Assembly: GCA_034429195.1 (NCBI GenBank)
Contig: DAOUGQ010000002.1
Coordinates: forward strand, 1-64,000
Direction: 5' to 3'
Source of the DNA: UBA4782 sp034429195
GTDB taxonomy: Bacteria > Chloroflexota > Anaerolineae > Anaerolineales > Anaerolineaceae
Length of the DNA stretch: 64,000 nucleotides
The notes beneath the pieces were generated by a model. The model searched no databases, was not told where the DNA came from, and worked only from the letters and a program-made list of their open reading frames with translations. Shown piece by piece: positions 26,280-34,407 of this stretch. Position 1 is the stretch's first letter; every line of letters starts with the position of its first letter. Position numbers and translations under genes: made by a program.

Positions 26280-27233
26280 ATGTTACCTACTTTTTCTATC
26301 ATAGCTCCTGTCTACAATGAAAAGGATTGTCTGGATGTTCTCGTAAGCCGCGTCAGTGAAGTGATGGAAACTACGAAAGAACCCTGGGAACTGGTCATTG
26401 TTGATGATGGAAGCCAGGATGGCTCAACCGAGATTATTCGCCGTCTGGCAAAACAGGATAGTCGGGTGAGGCCGGTGATCTTCGCCCGAAATTTTGGACA
26501 CCAGGTAGCAGTAACAGCGGGAATGGATTACAGCCGAGGAAAAGCAGTGGTAATCATCGACGCAGATCTGCAGGATCCACCGGAAGTAATTTTGGAAATG
26601 ATCGAAAAATGGAAAGAAGGATATCAGGTGGTGTATGCAGTTCGTGCAGAGAGAGAAGGCGAAACCTGGTTCAAACGAACAACCGCATCTGTTTTCTACC
26701 GGTTGATCTCCAAGATCACTGATATCAATATTCCCCTTGATACTGGCGATTTCCGATTGATGGATCGCAAGGTTGTGGATGTAATGGGAAAAATGCGGGA
26801 GACACACCGCTTTTTACGCGGGATGTCTTCCTGGGTTGGTTTCAAGCAAATTGGAGTGTCTTATAAACGAGCAGCACGTTTTGCAGGGAAAACGAAGTAT
26901 CCATTGAAAAAGATGCTCGCACTGGCACTCAATGCGATCACCAGTTTTTCATATTTTCCTTTACAGCTTGCTACCTACCTTGGATTTATCTCAGCCGGTA
27001 TCAGTATCCTGGCTATACCCATTGTGATCATTGTACGACTGATCACTCAGCAAGCATTTTTAGGACAGGCAACCACCTTGATCGCGGTGCTTTTCTTTGG
27101 GGGGGTGCAATTGATCAGCTTGGGTATTTTAGGTGAATATGTTGGCAGAATTTATGATGAAGTCAAAGGCAGGCCGCTCTATATTGTTAGCGAAAGTCCT
27201 GAAGAAGATAATATCAATCATGATAAGGAGTAG
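26280..27233 (+). CDS. Family 2 glycosyltransferase, polyprenyl-phosphate sugar type
   Basis: A 317-aa DPM1/GtrB-like enzyme that would transfer a sugar from a nucleotide donor to a polyprenyl phosphate carrier. The GT-A domain (1-220) shows APVYNEKD, IVDDGSQDGS and the metal motif DADLQDPPE, then TGDFRLMDR. Two C-terminal membrane helices follow (about 232-256 and 266-288). It lies 16 nt behind a PLP enzyme and 6 nt before another, an unexpected position for an envelope gene, so it may be a passenger in the operon. Confidence 0.9.
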   Translation: MLPTFSIIAPVYNEKDCLDVLVSRVSEVMETTKEPWELVIVDDGSQDGSTEIIRRLAKQDSRVRPVIFARNFGHQVAVTAGMDYSRGKAVVIIDADLQDPPEVILEMIEKWKEGYQVVYAVRAEREGETWFKRTTASVFYRLISKITDINIPLDTGDFRLMDRKVVDVMGKMRETHRFLRGMSSWVGFKQIGVSYKRAARFAGKTKYPLKKMLALALNAITSFSYFPLQLATYLGFISAGISILAIPIVIIVRLITQQAFLGQATTLIAVLFFGGVQLISLGILGEYVGRIYDEVKGRPLYIVSESPEEDNINHDKE

Positions 27234-27239
27234 TTGCGT

Positions 27240-28715
27240 ATGAGTAAAGTTGATTTAACCGTAATAAAAGATCGACAGGAACGGGCAGTACAAAGAGCAC
27301 GCGAACGGAATATTATCATTCCTACCTATGCCCAGATGAAGAACCCTGAACTGATCCCAGCTAAGATCAAAGAAGAATTATCAGGCATTGGTTTATGGGA
27401 TGTGCATCCTCGCAACTTATTTCGCATTACCTGGCACAATCAACCAGTAGCTAAAGGTGGTGGATTTGGTGGGGTAAATTTCATTGAACTACCCTCGAGC
27501 CTGACTGGTACAGAGGCACGCATCTATGCATTAGTTGGTAAATGGTTCCCTACTGGTGCACACAAAGTAGGTGCTGCTTTCGGATGTCTGGTTCCACGTC
27601 TTGTAACAGGTCAGTTTGATCCAACAAGCCAAAAAGCAGTCTGGCCATCCACGGGAAATTACTGCAGAGGTGGTGCCTATGATTCCGCCTTATTAGCCTG
27701 TACATCGATAGCTATCCTGCCTGAAGGGATGAGCAAAGAACGTTTCACCTGGCTTTCTAAAATTGCTGGTGAAGTGATTGCTACCCCGGGGAGTGAATCC
27801 AACGTGAAAGAAATTTTTGATAAGTGTTGGGAACTCCGCAAATCTGGACAGGATCTTATGATCTTCAATCAGTTTGAAGAATTTGGCAATTATCAATGGC
27901 ATTATGAAATTACCGGTCATGCAATGGAAGAAGTGCTGCGGAAAGTTATGAAGCCCGGTGATAATTATCGAGGTGTTGCATTGACCACAGGCTCTGCCGG
28001 TACAATCGGCTGTGGCGATTATCTAAAACAGGTATTCCCCACCAGCACGATCACTGCCAGTGAAGCTTTACAGTGCCCAACCCTGCTGCAGAATGGTTTT
28101 GGAGCCCACCGCATTGAGGGAATTGGTGACAAGCATGTACCTTGGATTCACAATGTTAAAAATACTGATCTGATCACCGCTATCGATGATAATGATGTAG
28201 TGAACATCATGCGCCTGTTCAATGAGCCAGAAGGTCAGGCTTACCTTGCAAAGAAGGGTGTGCCACAAGCAACTATTGCCAACCTGAACCTGATGGGATT
28301 CTCTGGAATTGCTAACATGCTTTCAGCGATCAAGACTGCAAAATACTACGAGATGGGTAAAGAAGATGTCATGCTCATTGTATTGACTGATTCGATGGAA
28401 CTTTATGGTACCCGCATCGATGAGTATCGCAAGGATTTTGGCGCTTTCACTGCATCTGATGCAGCTGAAGTTTATGCCTCCAGCCTGATTGGTGAATCAA
28501 CAGACAATATGCTTGAGTTGAGCTATGTTGAACGAAAACGCGTTCATAATCTCAAATACTATACCTGGGTTGAACAACAAGGGAAGACATATCAGGAAAC
28601 CCTTGACCAGTGGTATGAGCCAGATTATTGGACTGAATTCCAGAAACAGATACCAGAAATGGATGAATTGATTAATGAATTCAATGAAAAAGTTGGTTTA
28701 ATCAAGAACTACTGA
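27240..28715 (+). CDS. TrpB-like fold type II PLP enzyme of unknown reaction
   Basis: A 491-aa protein of the tryptophan-synthase-beta superfamily. WFPTGAHKVGAAFG (near residue 105) matches the TGAHK lysine site of TrpB-type enzymes. STGNYCRGGAYDS is the substrate or phosphate loop and TTGSAGTIGCGDYL the PLP phosphate loop. It is longer than TrpB or cysteine synthase, with a distinct C-terminal tail (about 430-491). No TrpA is nearby. Databases tend to label such proteins 'PLP-dependent protein, beta subunit'. The start at 27240 follows AAGGAG. Closeness to purine genes suggests an amino-acid lyase or transfer step, but this is inference. Confidence 0.75.
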   Translation: MSKVDLTVIKDRQERAVQRARERNIIIPTYAQMKNPELIPAKIKEELSGIGLWDVHPRNLFRITWHNQPVAKGGGFGGVNFIELPSSLTGTEARIYALVGKWFPTGAHKVGAAFGCLVPRLVTGQFDPTSQKAVWPSTGNYCRGGAYDSALLACTSIAILPEGMSKERFTWLSKIAGEVIATPGSESNVKEIFDKCWELRKSGQDLMIFNQFEEFGNYQWHYEITGHAMEEVLRKVMKPGDNYRGVALTTGSAGTIGCGDYLKQVFPTSTITASEALQCPTLLQNGFGAHRIEGIGDKHVPWIHNVKNTDLITAIDDNDVVNIMRLFNEPEGQAYLAKKGVPQATIANLNLMGFSGIANMLSAIKTAKYYEMGKEDVMLIVLTDSMELYGTRIDEYRKDFGAFTASDAAEVYASSLIGESTDNMLELSYVERKRVHNLKYYTWVEQQGKTYQETLDQWYEPDYWTEFQKQIPEMDELINEFNEKVGLIKNY

Positions 28716-28757
28716 TCAATAACGAAAACCATTTCTGCTAAGGATAATTAAAAAAAG

Positions 28758-28791
28758 AAGGGCTGTTCTGCTTTTTTGTAGAACAGCCCTT
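28758..28791. terminator. Bidirectional terminator between the PLP enzyme and tyrS
   Basis: AAGGGCTGTTCT and AGAACAGCCCTT pair over 12 bp around a 10-nt loop. On the minus strand the stem is followed by CTTTTTTT, so it is strongest for tyrS; the plus side has only TTGGTTT. Confidence 0.88.
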
Positions 28792-28795
28792 TGGT

Positions 28796-30073
28796 TTAAC
28801 TAAGAACTTTCACCAGAGTGTAATTCTTTTTACCTTTTCTTAAAATTATGAATTGACCTTCCAGTATATCTGCAGTGCTTACGGTCTGATTTACATCATT
28901 AGCTCGATGGTTGTTGATGTAGATGCCTCCCTCTTGCAAGCTGCGTCTGGCTTCACCTTTTGATTTAACTACGCCAGAATTAGCAAGGAGATCGACCAGA
29001 GGGATGCTGCCTTCAAGCTCATGCTTTGACATCTCAAAGGAAGGCACATCTGAGAAGATATCACTGATCTCAGCTGCAGAAAGCCCACTGATCTCGCCGC
29101 CAAAGAGTGCCTGACTTGCCTGTTCGGCACGTGCCAGAGCGGTCTCGCCATGAACCAGCAACGTCATGTCTTTTGCAAGTTTACGCTGTGCTTCGCGCTC
29201 TTCTGGTTTTTCCTTTACTTTGACCTCCAGGTCAGCAATGGTTAGAATGTCGTTGAAGGTGAAATACCGAAGGTAATTAATGACATCCTTATCATCGGTG
29301 TTCATCCAGAACTGGTAAAACCGGTATGGTGAGGTCTTTTCAGGATCCAGCCATACAGAACCAGATTCAGTTTTTCCGAATTTCGTACCATCTGATTTCG
29401 TGATCAAGGGATATACCATCCCGAAAGCTTGTGTACCACGCATCCTGCGGATCAACTCGACACCAGCGGTGATATTGCCCCATTGATCACTGCCACCAGT
29501 TTGCAGCCGGCAACCATAATGGTCATACAGGTAGAGAAAATCGTAGGATTGCATAAGCATGTAGGTGAACTCGGTAAAAGACAATCCATCCTCACGCTCA
29601 AGACGCAACTTGACAGATTCTTTTGCCAGCATATAGTTGACAGTAAAATTCTTACCAACATCGCGCATGAATTCGATCAAGTTGAGTTCTTTAAGCCAAT
29701 CAGCGTTATTTAACAACTTTGCGGGATTCGATTTATTTTCAAAATCAAGAAAGTGCGCTAATTGTTTTTTTATGGATTCGGTGTTTGCCTGGATCATCTC
29801 CAAAGACATCAGGGGACGTTCAGTATTCTTTCCTGAGGGGTCACCAATCATGGTAGTACCGCCACCGGCAAGTGCGATGGGGTGATGACCAAAGCGTTGC
29901 ATACGAGCCAAAGCAATCAATGGGACGATATGACCAATATGTAAGCTATCCGCGGTTACATCAAAACCGTTGTATACGGTGACTTTTTCGCGCGCGAGAA
30001 GATCCTGCACCCCTTCGACTTTGTCGTACACCATGCCACGCCATTGTAATTCGTTGAATATTGATTCGCTCAT
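28796..30073 (-). CDS. tyrS: Tyrosyl-tRNA synthetase
   Basis: TyrRS (425 aa) charges tRNA-Tyr. Class I signatures: HIGHIVPL near residue 43 (HIGH) and KFGKTESG near 230 (KMSKS equivalent). TGGSDQWGNI near 190 is typical of TyrRS, and a C-terminal S4 RNA-binding domain covers about 355-420. The start at 30073 (MSESIFNELQ) is preferred: AGGA lies 8 nt upstream and the longer frame adds an unrelated 25 residues. It is flanked by a terminator on one side and a divergent gene on the other. Confidence 0.95.
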   Translation of the reverse strand: MSESIFNELQWRGMVYDKVEGVQDLLAREKVTVYNGFDVTADSLHIGHIVPLIALARMQRFGHHPIALAGGGTTMIGDPSGKNTERPLMSLEMIQANTESIKKQLAHFLDFENKSNPAKLLNNADWLKELNLIEFMRDVGKNFTVNYMLAKESVKLRLEREDGLSFTEFTYMLMQSYDFLYLYDHYGCRLQTGGSDQWGNITAGVELIRRMRGTQAFGMVYPLITKSDGTKFGKTESGSVWLDPEKTSPYRFYQFWMNTDDKDVINYLRYFTFNDILTIADLEVKVKEKPEEREAQRKLAKDMTLLVHGETALARAEQASQALFGGEISGLSAAEISDIFSDVPSFEMSKHELEGSIPLVDLLANSGVVKSKGEARRSLQEGGIYINNHRANDVNQTVSTADILEGQFIILRKGKKNYTLVKVLS

Positions 30074-30195
30074 TTGACAATTCCTGTGAAGTTCCGGAAA
30101 AACCGGATAATATTCACAAAAGTATAGCACAATGATTGGTAAATTCACATAAATTTTCTTTTTTCTCCTGTTTTATGTGTACCAGACAGAAGTGG

Positions 30196-30201
30196 TAAAC
30201 T
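30196..30201 (+). promoter_or_regulatory. Possible -10 box of a leaderless mRNA (30.2-38.9 kb gene series)
   Basis: TAAACT ends 7 nt before the ATG at 30209, with TTATGT 17 bp upstream as a weak -35. No Shine-Dalgarno sequence precedes the gene. Confidence 0.4.
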
Positions 30202-30208
30202 TAACTTC

Positions 30209-30796
30209 ATGGAGATATTCCCTTCGCCATCCTCGTTGATTCTGGTTGGAATTATGCCCCAACCCCGTGACCTTGAGATTGCCAGGGTTTTGGGTTGGTA
30301 CCGCATTCCTCTACGGTTTGCTCCAAAAGTAGTGAATGTGGATTACCTGGCTTTTTATCAGACTGCTGCCTTTGGTGAAGAATATCGCTGGCAAATCCGT
30401 TTTTTTGCTCCTGTCAGGGGAAATGAGTTGACTACCAGAGCAGAATTATTTCGTGACCAGCCAGATCATCCGCGCGCGAATGAGGAATACTATAAAATCC
30501 AATTGGGTTCTATTCAGGAACTTACACGTCCCATAATAGCTGATAAATGGAAACGAATCACATTTCTTTATACAACCGGGGAATTATTTGCACATGCAAG
30601 AACAGGTAATGACCTGGTGGTGCGCTCTGAAGAACGACAGATTTTGTGGCGTTCTTTACGCGAGCGTGCAGCCATCAATGGGCAATATCAGACACAGGAA
30701 AGCTCCGATTTTGATATGGACCCTGCTCTTTTAGTAATGTTGGGTGATTTTTCACATCTGGCAGAAAGTACTGGTGATTATCTGGAGGATTCATGA
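30209..30796 (+). CDS. Conserved hypothetical protein
   Basis: A 195-aa soluble protein without signal peptide or membrane helix. I recognise no catalytic motif. It begins with MPQPRDLEIARVLGWYRIPL (from residue 16) and is rich in Arg and aromatic residues through the middle (DYLAFYQTAAFG, FFAPVRGNELTTR). I recall similar short proteins only as conserved hypotheticals in Chloroflexi and relatives. Its stop overlaps the start of the hydantoinase gene, so the two are translationally coupled and it may support that pathway. No function is assigned. Confidence 0.8.
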   Translation: MEIFPSPSSLILVGIMPQPRDLEIARVLGWYRIPLRFAPKVVNVDYLAFYQTAAFGEEYRWQIRFFAPVRGNELTTRAELFRDQPDHPRANEEYYKIQLGSIQELTRPIIADKWKRITFLYTTGELFAHARTGNDLVVRSEERQILWRSLRERAAINGQYQTQESSDFDMDPALLVMLGDFSHLAESTGDYLEDS

Positions 30797-32214
30797 GCGT
30801 GATTATTCAATCAGGTACGATCATTACCGCTTCAGAAAGTTTTGAAGCAGATATCTTGGTTGAAGGTGAAACAATTAAAGCAATTGGACAAGCATTACCG
30901 ATATCAGAAGGTTGCCAGGTAATTGATGCAAAAGGGAAACTTGTAATGCCTGGTGGCGTGGATGTTCATGTGCACCTTGACCTGCCCATGTTCAACACAG
31001 TCTCATCGGATGATCATTATACCGGCACAAAAGCTGCTGCTTTCGGGGCCACTACAACTGTGATCGACTTCGTTTCTCAGGATGTTGCACCATTACTAGC
31101 GAATGTGGAAAAATGGCGCGCACATGCAGACCCGAAAGTAGCAGTCGATTATGGTTTTCACATGAATATTACCCATTTTAGTGACCTGGTTGCAGCAGAA
31201 ATTCCTCAACTGGTCGAAGCTGGAATTACCAGTGTCAAGGTGTTCACTGCTTACAATAATCGTTTGCGGCTTGAAGATGGAAATATTTTTAAAGTAATGC
31301 GAATCGCAAGAGATGCAGGGATATTAACCATGCTGCATGCTGAAAATGGTGATGTGATCGATGTTTTAGTCGCAGAGGCTTTGAAGGCAGGGCATACAGA
31401 ACCAATCTGGCATGCACGTACAAGACCCGCCTGGGGAGCTGTGGAATCAGTATTGAGGGCTGCGGCTCTATCTGCACAGGCTCATGCGCCTCTTTATATC
31501 GTACATGTGAATGTGGGTGGTGAAGTAGACCAGATCGCTTATGCGAGAAGCAAAGGTTTGCAAGTGATGGGGGAAACCTGTCCACAATATCTCTTCTTCA
31601 CAGAAAAAGAATTAGAAAGGGAAGATGGCTCAAAGTGGATATGTTCACCGCCGATGCGTACGAAAGATGATAATGAAAGAATCTGGAATGGTGTGATGAA
31701 TGAGACTCTTCAAGTATTTTCCACCGATCATTGCCCGTTCTTTTTTGATGGAACAAAGCCTATATTTTATGAAGGAAAACTGGTAAGTATTGCAGGAAAA
31801 GAGTTAGGAAAGGACGATTTTACTAAAATACCTAATGGGCTGCCAGGTGTTGGAGATCGAATGCCCATTCTCTGGACATATGGCGTGGGTACTGGAAAAA
31901 TCACCGCTAACCAATTTGTGGCGATGGCTTGTACAAATCCAGCAAAGATATTTGGAATGTATCCTCAAAAGGGGGCGCTTCTTCCGGGTTCTGATGCGGA
32001 TATTGTGGTATGGGATCCTGAAAAAATGGTGAAGTACGGTGTAGAAAAAGCAAAGCACAGAACCGATTATTCGTTGTATGAAGGATGGAACCTTAAGGGG
32101 TACCCAGAAAAAGTATTCCTGCGTGGAAAAATGATCGTTGATGGGGATACCTGGTTGGGAAAAGCAGGGAGTGGAAAATTCATTCACCGCAAACCATTTG
32201 GGATGATCCTTTAA
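30793..32214 (+). CDS. hyuA: Dihydropyrimidinase / hydantoinase
   Basis: A 473-aa cyclic amidase of the dihydropyrimidinase family, opening six- or five-membered cyclic diamides. The two-metal site is complete: DVHVHLDLP near residue 57, the carboxylated lysine in SVKVFTAY near 150, MLHAENGD near 180, YIVHVN near 238 and STDHCPF near 316. In E. coli the homologue HyuA lies with ygeW and carbamate kinase in a purine-breakdown cluster, which fits the enzymes found here 11-14 kb upstream. The gene overlaps the upstream hypothetical by 4 nt and is followed 1 nt later by a membrane gene. Confidence 0.92.
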   Translation: MSVIIQSGTIITASESFEADILVEGETIKAIGQALPISEGCQVIDAKGKLVMPGGVDVHVHLDLPMFNTVSSDDHYTGTKAAAFGATTTVIDFVSQDVAPLLANVEKWRAHADPKVAVDYGFHMNITHFSDLVAAEIPQLVEAGITSVKVFTAYNNRLRLEDGNIFKVMRIARDAGILTMLHAENGDVIDVLVAEALKAGHTEPIWHARTRPAWGAVESVLRAAALSAQAHAPLYIVHVNVGGEVDQIAYARSKGLQVMGETCPQYLFFTEKELEREDGSKWICSPPMRTKDDNERIWNGVMNETLQVFSTDHCPFFFDGTKPIFYEGKLVSIAGKELGKDDFTKIPNGLPGVGDRMPILWTYGVGTGKITANQFVAMACTNPAKIFGMYPQKGALLPGSDADIVVWDPEKMVKYGVEKAKHRTDYSLYEGWNLKGYPEKVFLRGKMIVDGDTWLGKAGSGKFIHRKPFGMIL

Positions 32215-32215
32215 C

Positions 32216-33817
32216 ATGTTGGTGCTGCTACCTGTTGCCATTTTAGTTATTACTGGTCTGGCTGTTTTAGGTATGCAGCGAGCGAAGATCAATATTGGGT
32301 ATATCTGGTTAACTTCACTGGCGGGTAGTGTTGCAACCCTTGTAATGCTACTGGCAATCAACTGGGACAATGTGTCACCTTTTACTGGCTCATTCGAGAA
32401 CCTACCGGGTAGTACAGGATATCCCATTGTGCTTGACCTGGATCGATTCTCATGGCCTTACGCATTTTCCCTTGTCGGTTTATTGGTAACCGTTCTCTTT
32501 ACCGCTGCAATTCGATTTCAACAGCAATCCAACCCTTCTACCTGGGCGTTTACTATTCTTGTCACTGCATCAGGTTTACTGGCAGTTCTGGCAACAACTC
32601 CACTTGCAATCATTTTGACCTGGACAGCGGTAGATCTGACTGAATTAACTGTTCTGGTTCTTTCCGAAAGGGATAAATCCCTGAATCAACGTACGATCCT
32701 TGCATTTATCGCTAAGATCGGAGGGAGCATCCTCGTTCTCTGGGCAATCATTTCAACTCGTGTCTCTGGTTCGATTCTAGAGATCACCAATGTTAATCCA
32801 CCACATAGTGTGTTTATATTGCTGGCATGCAGTTTACGCCTGGGTGTGATTCCACTGCATTTACCTTTTACAAGTGAAAAGATGACGCGAAGAGGGTTGG
32901 GTACTGTTTTACGTCTGGTTCCTCCCGCTGCCAGCCTGGTCATTTTGGGGAGATTACCAGCAAATGTTGTTCCACCCTCATACGCGGTTCCCGTATTACT
33001 ATTCTGTATTATCGCTGCCGGGTATGGAGCTGTAATGTGGCTTGCTTCTGAGGATGACCTGGAAGGCAGACCGTATTGGATGATCGCTCTTTCAGGGCTG
33101 GCTATTGCAGCATGTGTACGCGGTCAACCTGAATCAGTGCCTGCCTGGGGAGTGGCGATGATCATTGTTGGGGGAGTAGTATTTCTATTTAGTGAGAGCA
33201 GGAGATCATTTTTACCTATTCCTATTGCTGCAATGTTGGGATTGTCTGGATTACCGTACACACCGTTAGCAAGCGGGTTACCTGGAATCAGTGTGTATCC
33301 ATTCAATTTACCCGATATCTTTTTCATCATGGTTTTCGGAATTTTGCTTGCTGGCACATATCGGCAACTAATGGTAAAGAAATATAGCGGAGAAATACTC
33401 GAAAGATGGATGCTGGCAATCTATGTATTTGGTCTGGTTATCCTGATTTTATGTCATTGGATCATTGGATTGCTTGGGATGCCCACCGGATTGCAGGCGG
33501 GTATCTGGTGGGTGGCATTAAGTGCAATTATTCTAGCAATTCTAATAATACTGTCAATTCAATGGTGGGAACGATCTAAATTGGGGGTGTTCTTACATAA
33601 CGATCCTCGCCTTAAAACTGGTAGAAAAATATGGAATATTCTTGTGATCGTATTCCGTTTTGACTGGGTGTATATTGCTTTCGGTAGGATTTTAAGGATC
33701 ACACAACGTCTGGCTCAATTTATCACACGATTTTTGGAAGGCGAAGGGGGAGTGCTTTGGACGCTCTTATTGATCATCCTTCTTGCAACCTATGTGATGA
33801 TCGGAGGCTCAAAATAA
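32216..33817 (+). CDS. Antiporter-like membrane protein (NuoL/M/N, HyfB/D-related), orphan
   Basis: A 533-aa protein with about 14 membrane helices and weak similarity to proton-pumping subunits of complex I and hydrogenase-4. Key sites are altered: the buried glutamate region reads WTAVDLTEL (Asp in the Glu place), and the central lysine of K-x-x-x-x-P-F/L-H reads SLRLGVIPLH, an arginine. The motif context supports the family; the substitutions leave ion pumping open. It opens a three-gene membrane module with no hydrogenase, NADH or ferredoxin subunits nearby. Confidence 0.65.
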   Translation: MLVLLPVAILVITGLAVLGMQRAKINIGYIWLTSLAGSVATLVMLLAINWDNVSPFTGSFENLPGSTGYPIVLDLDRFSWPYAFSLVGLLVTVLFTAAIRFQQQSNPSTWAFTILVTASGLLAVLATTPLAIILTWTAVDLTELTVLVLSERDKSLNQRTILAFIAKIGGSILVLWAIISTRVSGSILEITNVNPPHSVFILLACSLRLGVIPLHLPFTSEKMTRRGLGTVLRLVPPAASLVILGRLPANVVPPSYAVPVLLFCIIAAGYGAVMWLASEDDLEGRPYWMIALSGLAIAACVRGQPESVPAWGVAMIIVGGVVFLFSESRRSFLPIPIAAMLGLSGLPYTPLASGLPGISVYPFNLPDIFFIMVFGILLAGTYRQLMVKKYSGEILERWMLAIYVFGLVILILCHWIIGLLGMPTGLQAGIWWVALSAIILAILIILSIQWWERSKLGVFLHNDPRLKTGRKIWNILVIVFRFDWVYIAFGRILRITQRLAQFITRFLEGEGGVLWTLLLIILLATYVMIGGSK

Positions 33818-34407
33818 TGTTGATCCAGCTTTCCGTTATTTTCATTTTCTTAGAGATGGCTTCCATTATGGCTGTACTCATCCTACCGAAATTTCGATGG
33901 GTGATCTTCGCTCTTGGTATACAATACCTGGCAGCCTTCTTTTTGACTTTCCAGACACTTTCTTTAGGATTAGCACTCATTAAACTTCTTGTTGGATGGA
34001 TGATCACTGCGTTATTTGCTTCCATTTCGACCACTGTAGAAAGGAGATGGAATACTGAGAAAGCACTCTCAGGGATGATCTTGCGGATTACTGTAATGGT
34101 AGGGTTATGGATCATTCTGTATCTGGCAACACCAACGATAAAGACATGGCTTCCAGCTCCAATCAATTCCTTAATAGGGGGGGTATTTCTGATCTCTGGT
34201 GGAATTATTGAATTCGGACTATCCAACCAGGTTATGAGGGTTTGTATCGGGTTGTTGACTCTTATGAGTGGATTTGAGGTAATCTATGCTGTGTTGGAAC
34301 CCTCTGTGATGGTTTCGGGATTATTGGCACTGGTGAATATAGGAATTGGTTTGGTGGGTATTTTTCTGATAATGCGCCTAGAAGCTGATATTGAGGTGGT
34401 TGAATGA
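33817..34407 (+). CDS. Small multi-pass membrane protein, HyfE/NuoK-like layout
   Basis: A 196-aa protein with about six or seven helices. The C-terminal half (GLLTLMSGFEVIYAVL and the following LLALVNIGIGLVGIFL) recalls the membrane-buried Glu of NuoK/HyfE. The size is close to HyfE. Position between two antiporter-like genes matches hyfD-E-F order. The start at 33817 shares one base with the previous stop (TAATG), a coupled start; a longer frame inside the previous gene is rejected. Assignment rests mostly on layout. Confidence 0.55.
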   Translation: MLIQLSVIFIFLEMASIMAVLILPKFRWVIFALGIQYLAAFFLTFQTLSLGLALIKLLVGWMITALFASISTTVERRWNTEKALSGMILRITVMVGLWIILYLATPTIKTWLPAPINSLIGGVFLISGGIIEFGLSNQVMRVCIGLLTLMSGFEVIYAVLEPSVMVSGLLALVNIGIGLVGIFLIMRLEADIEVVE

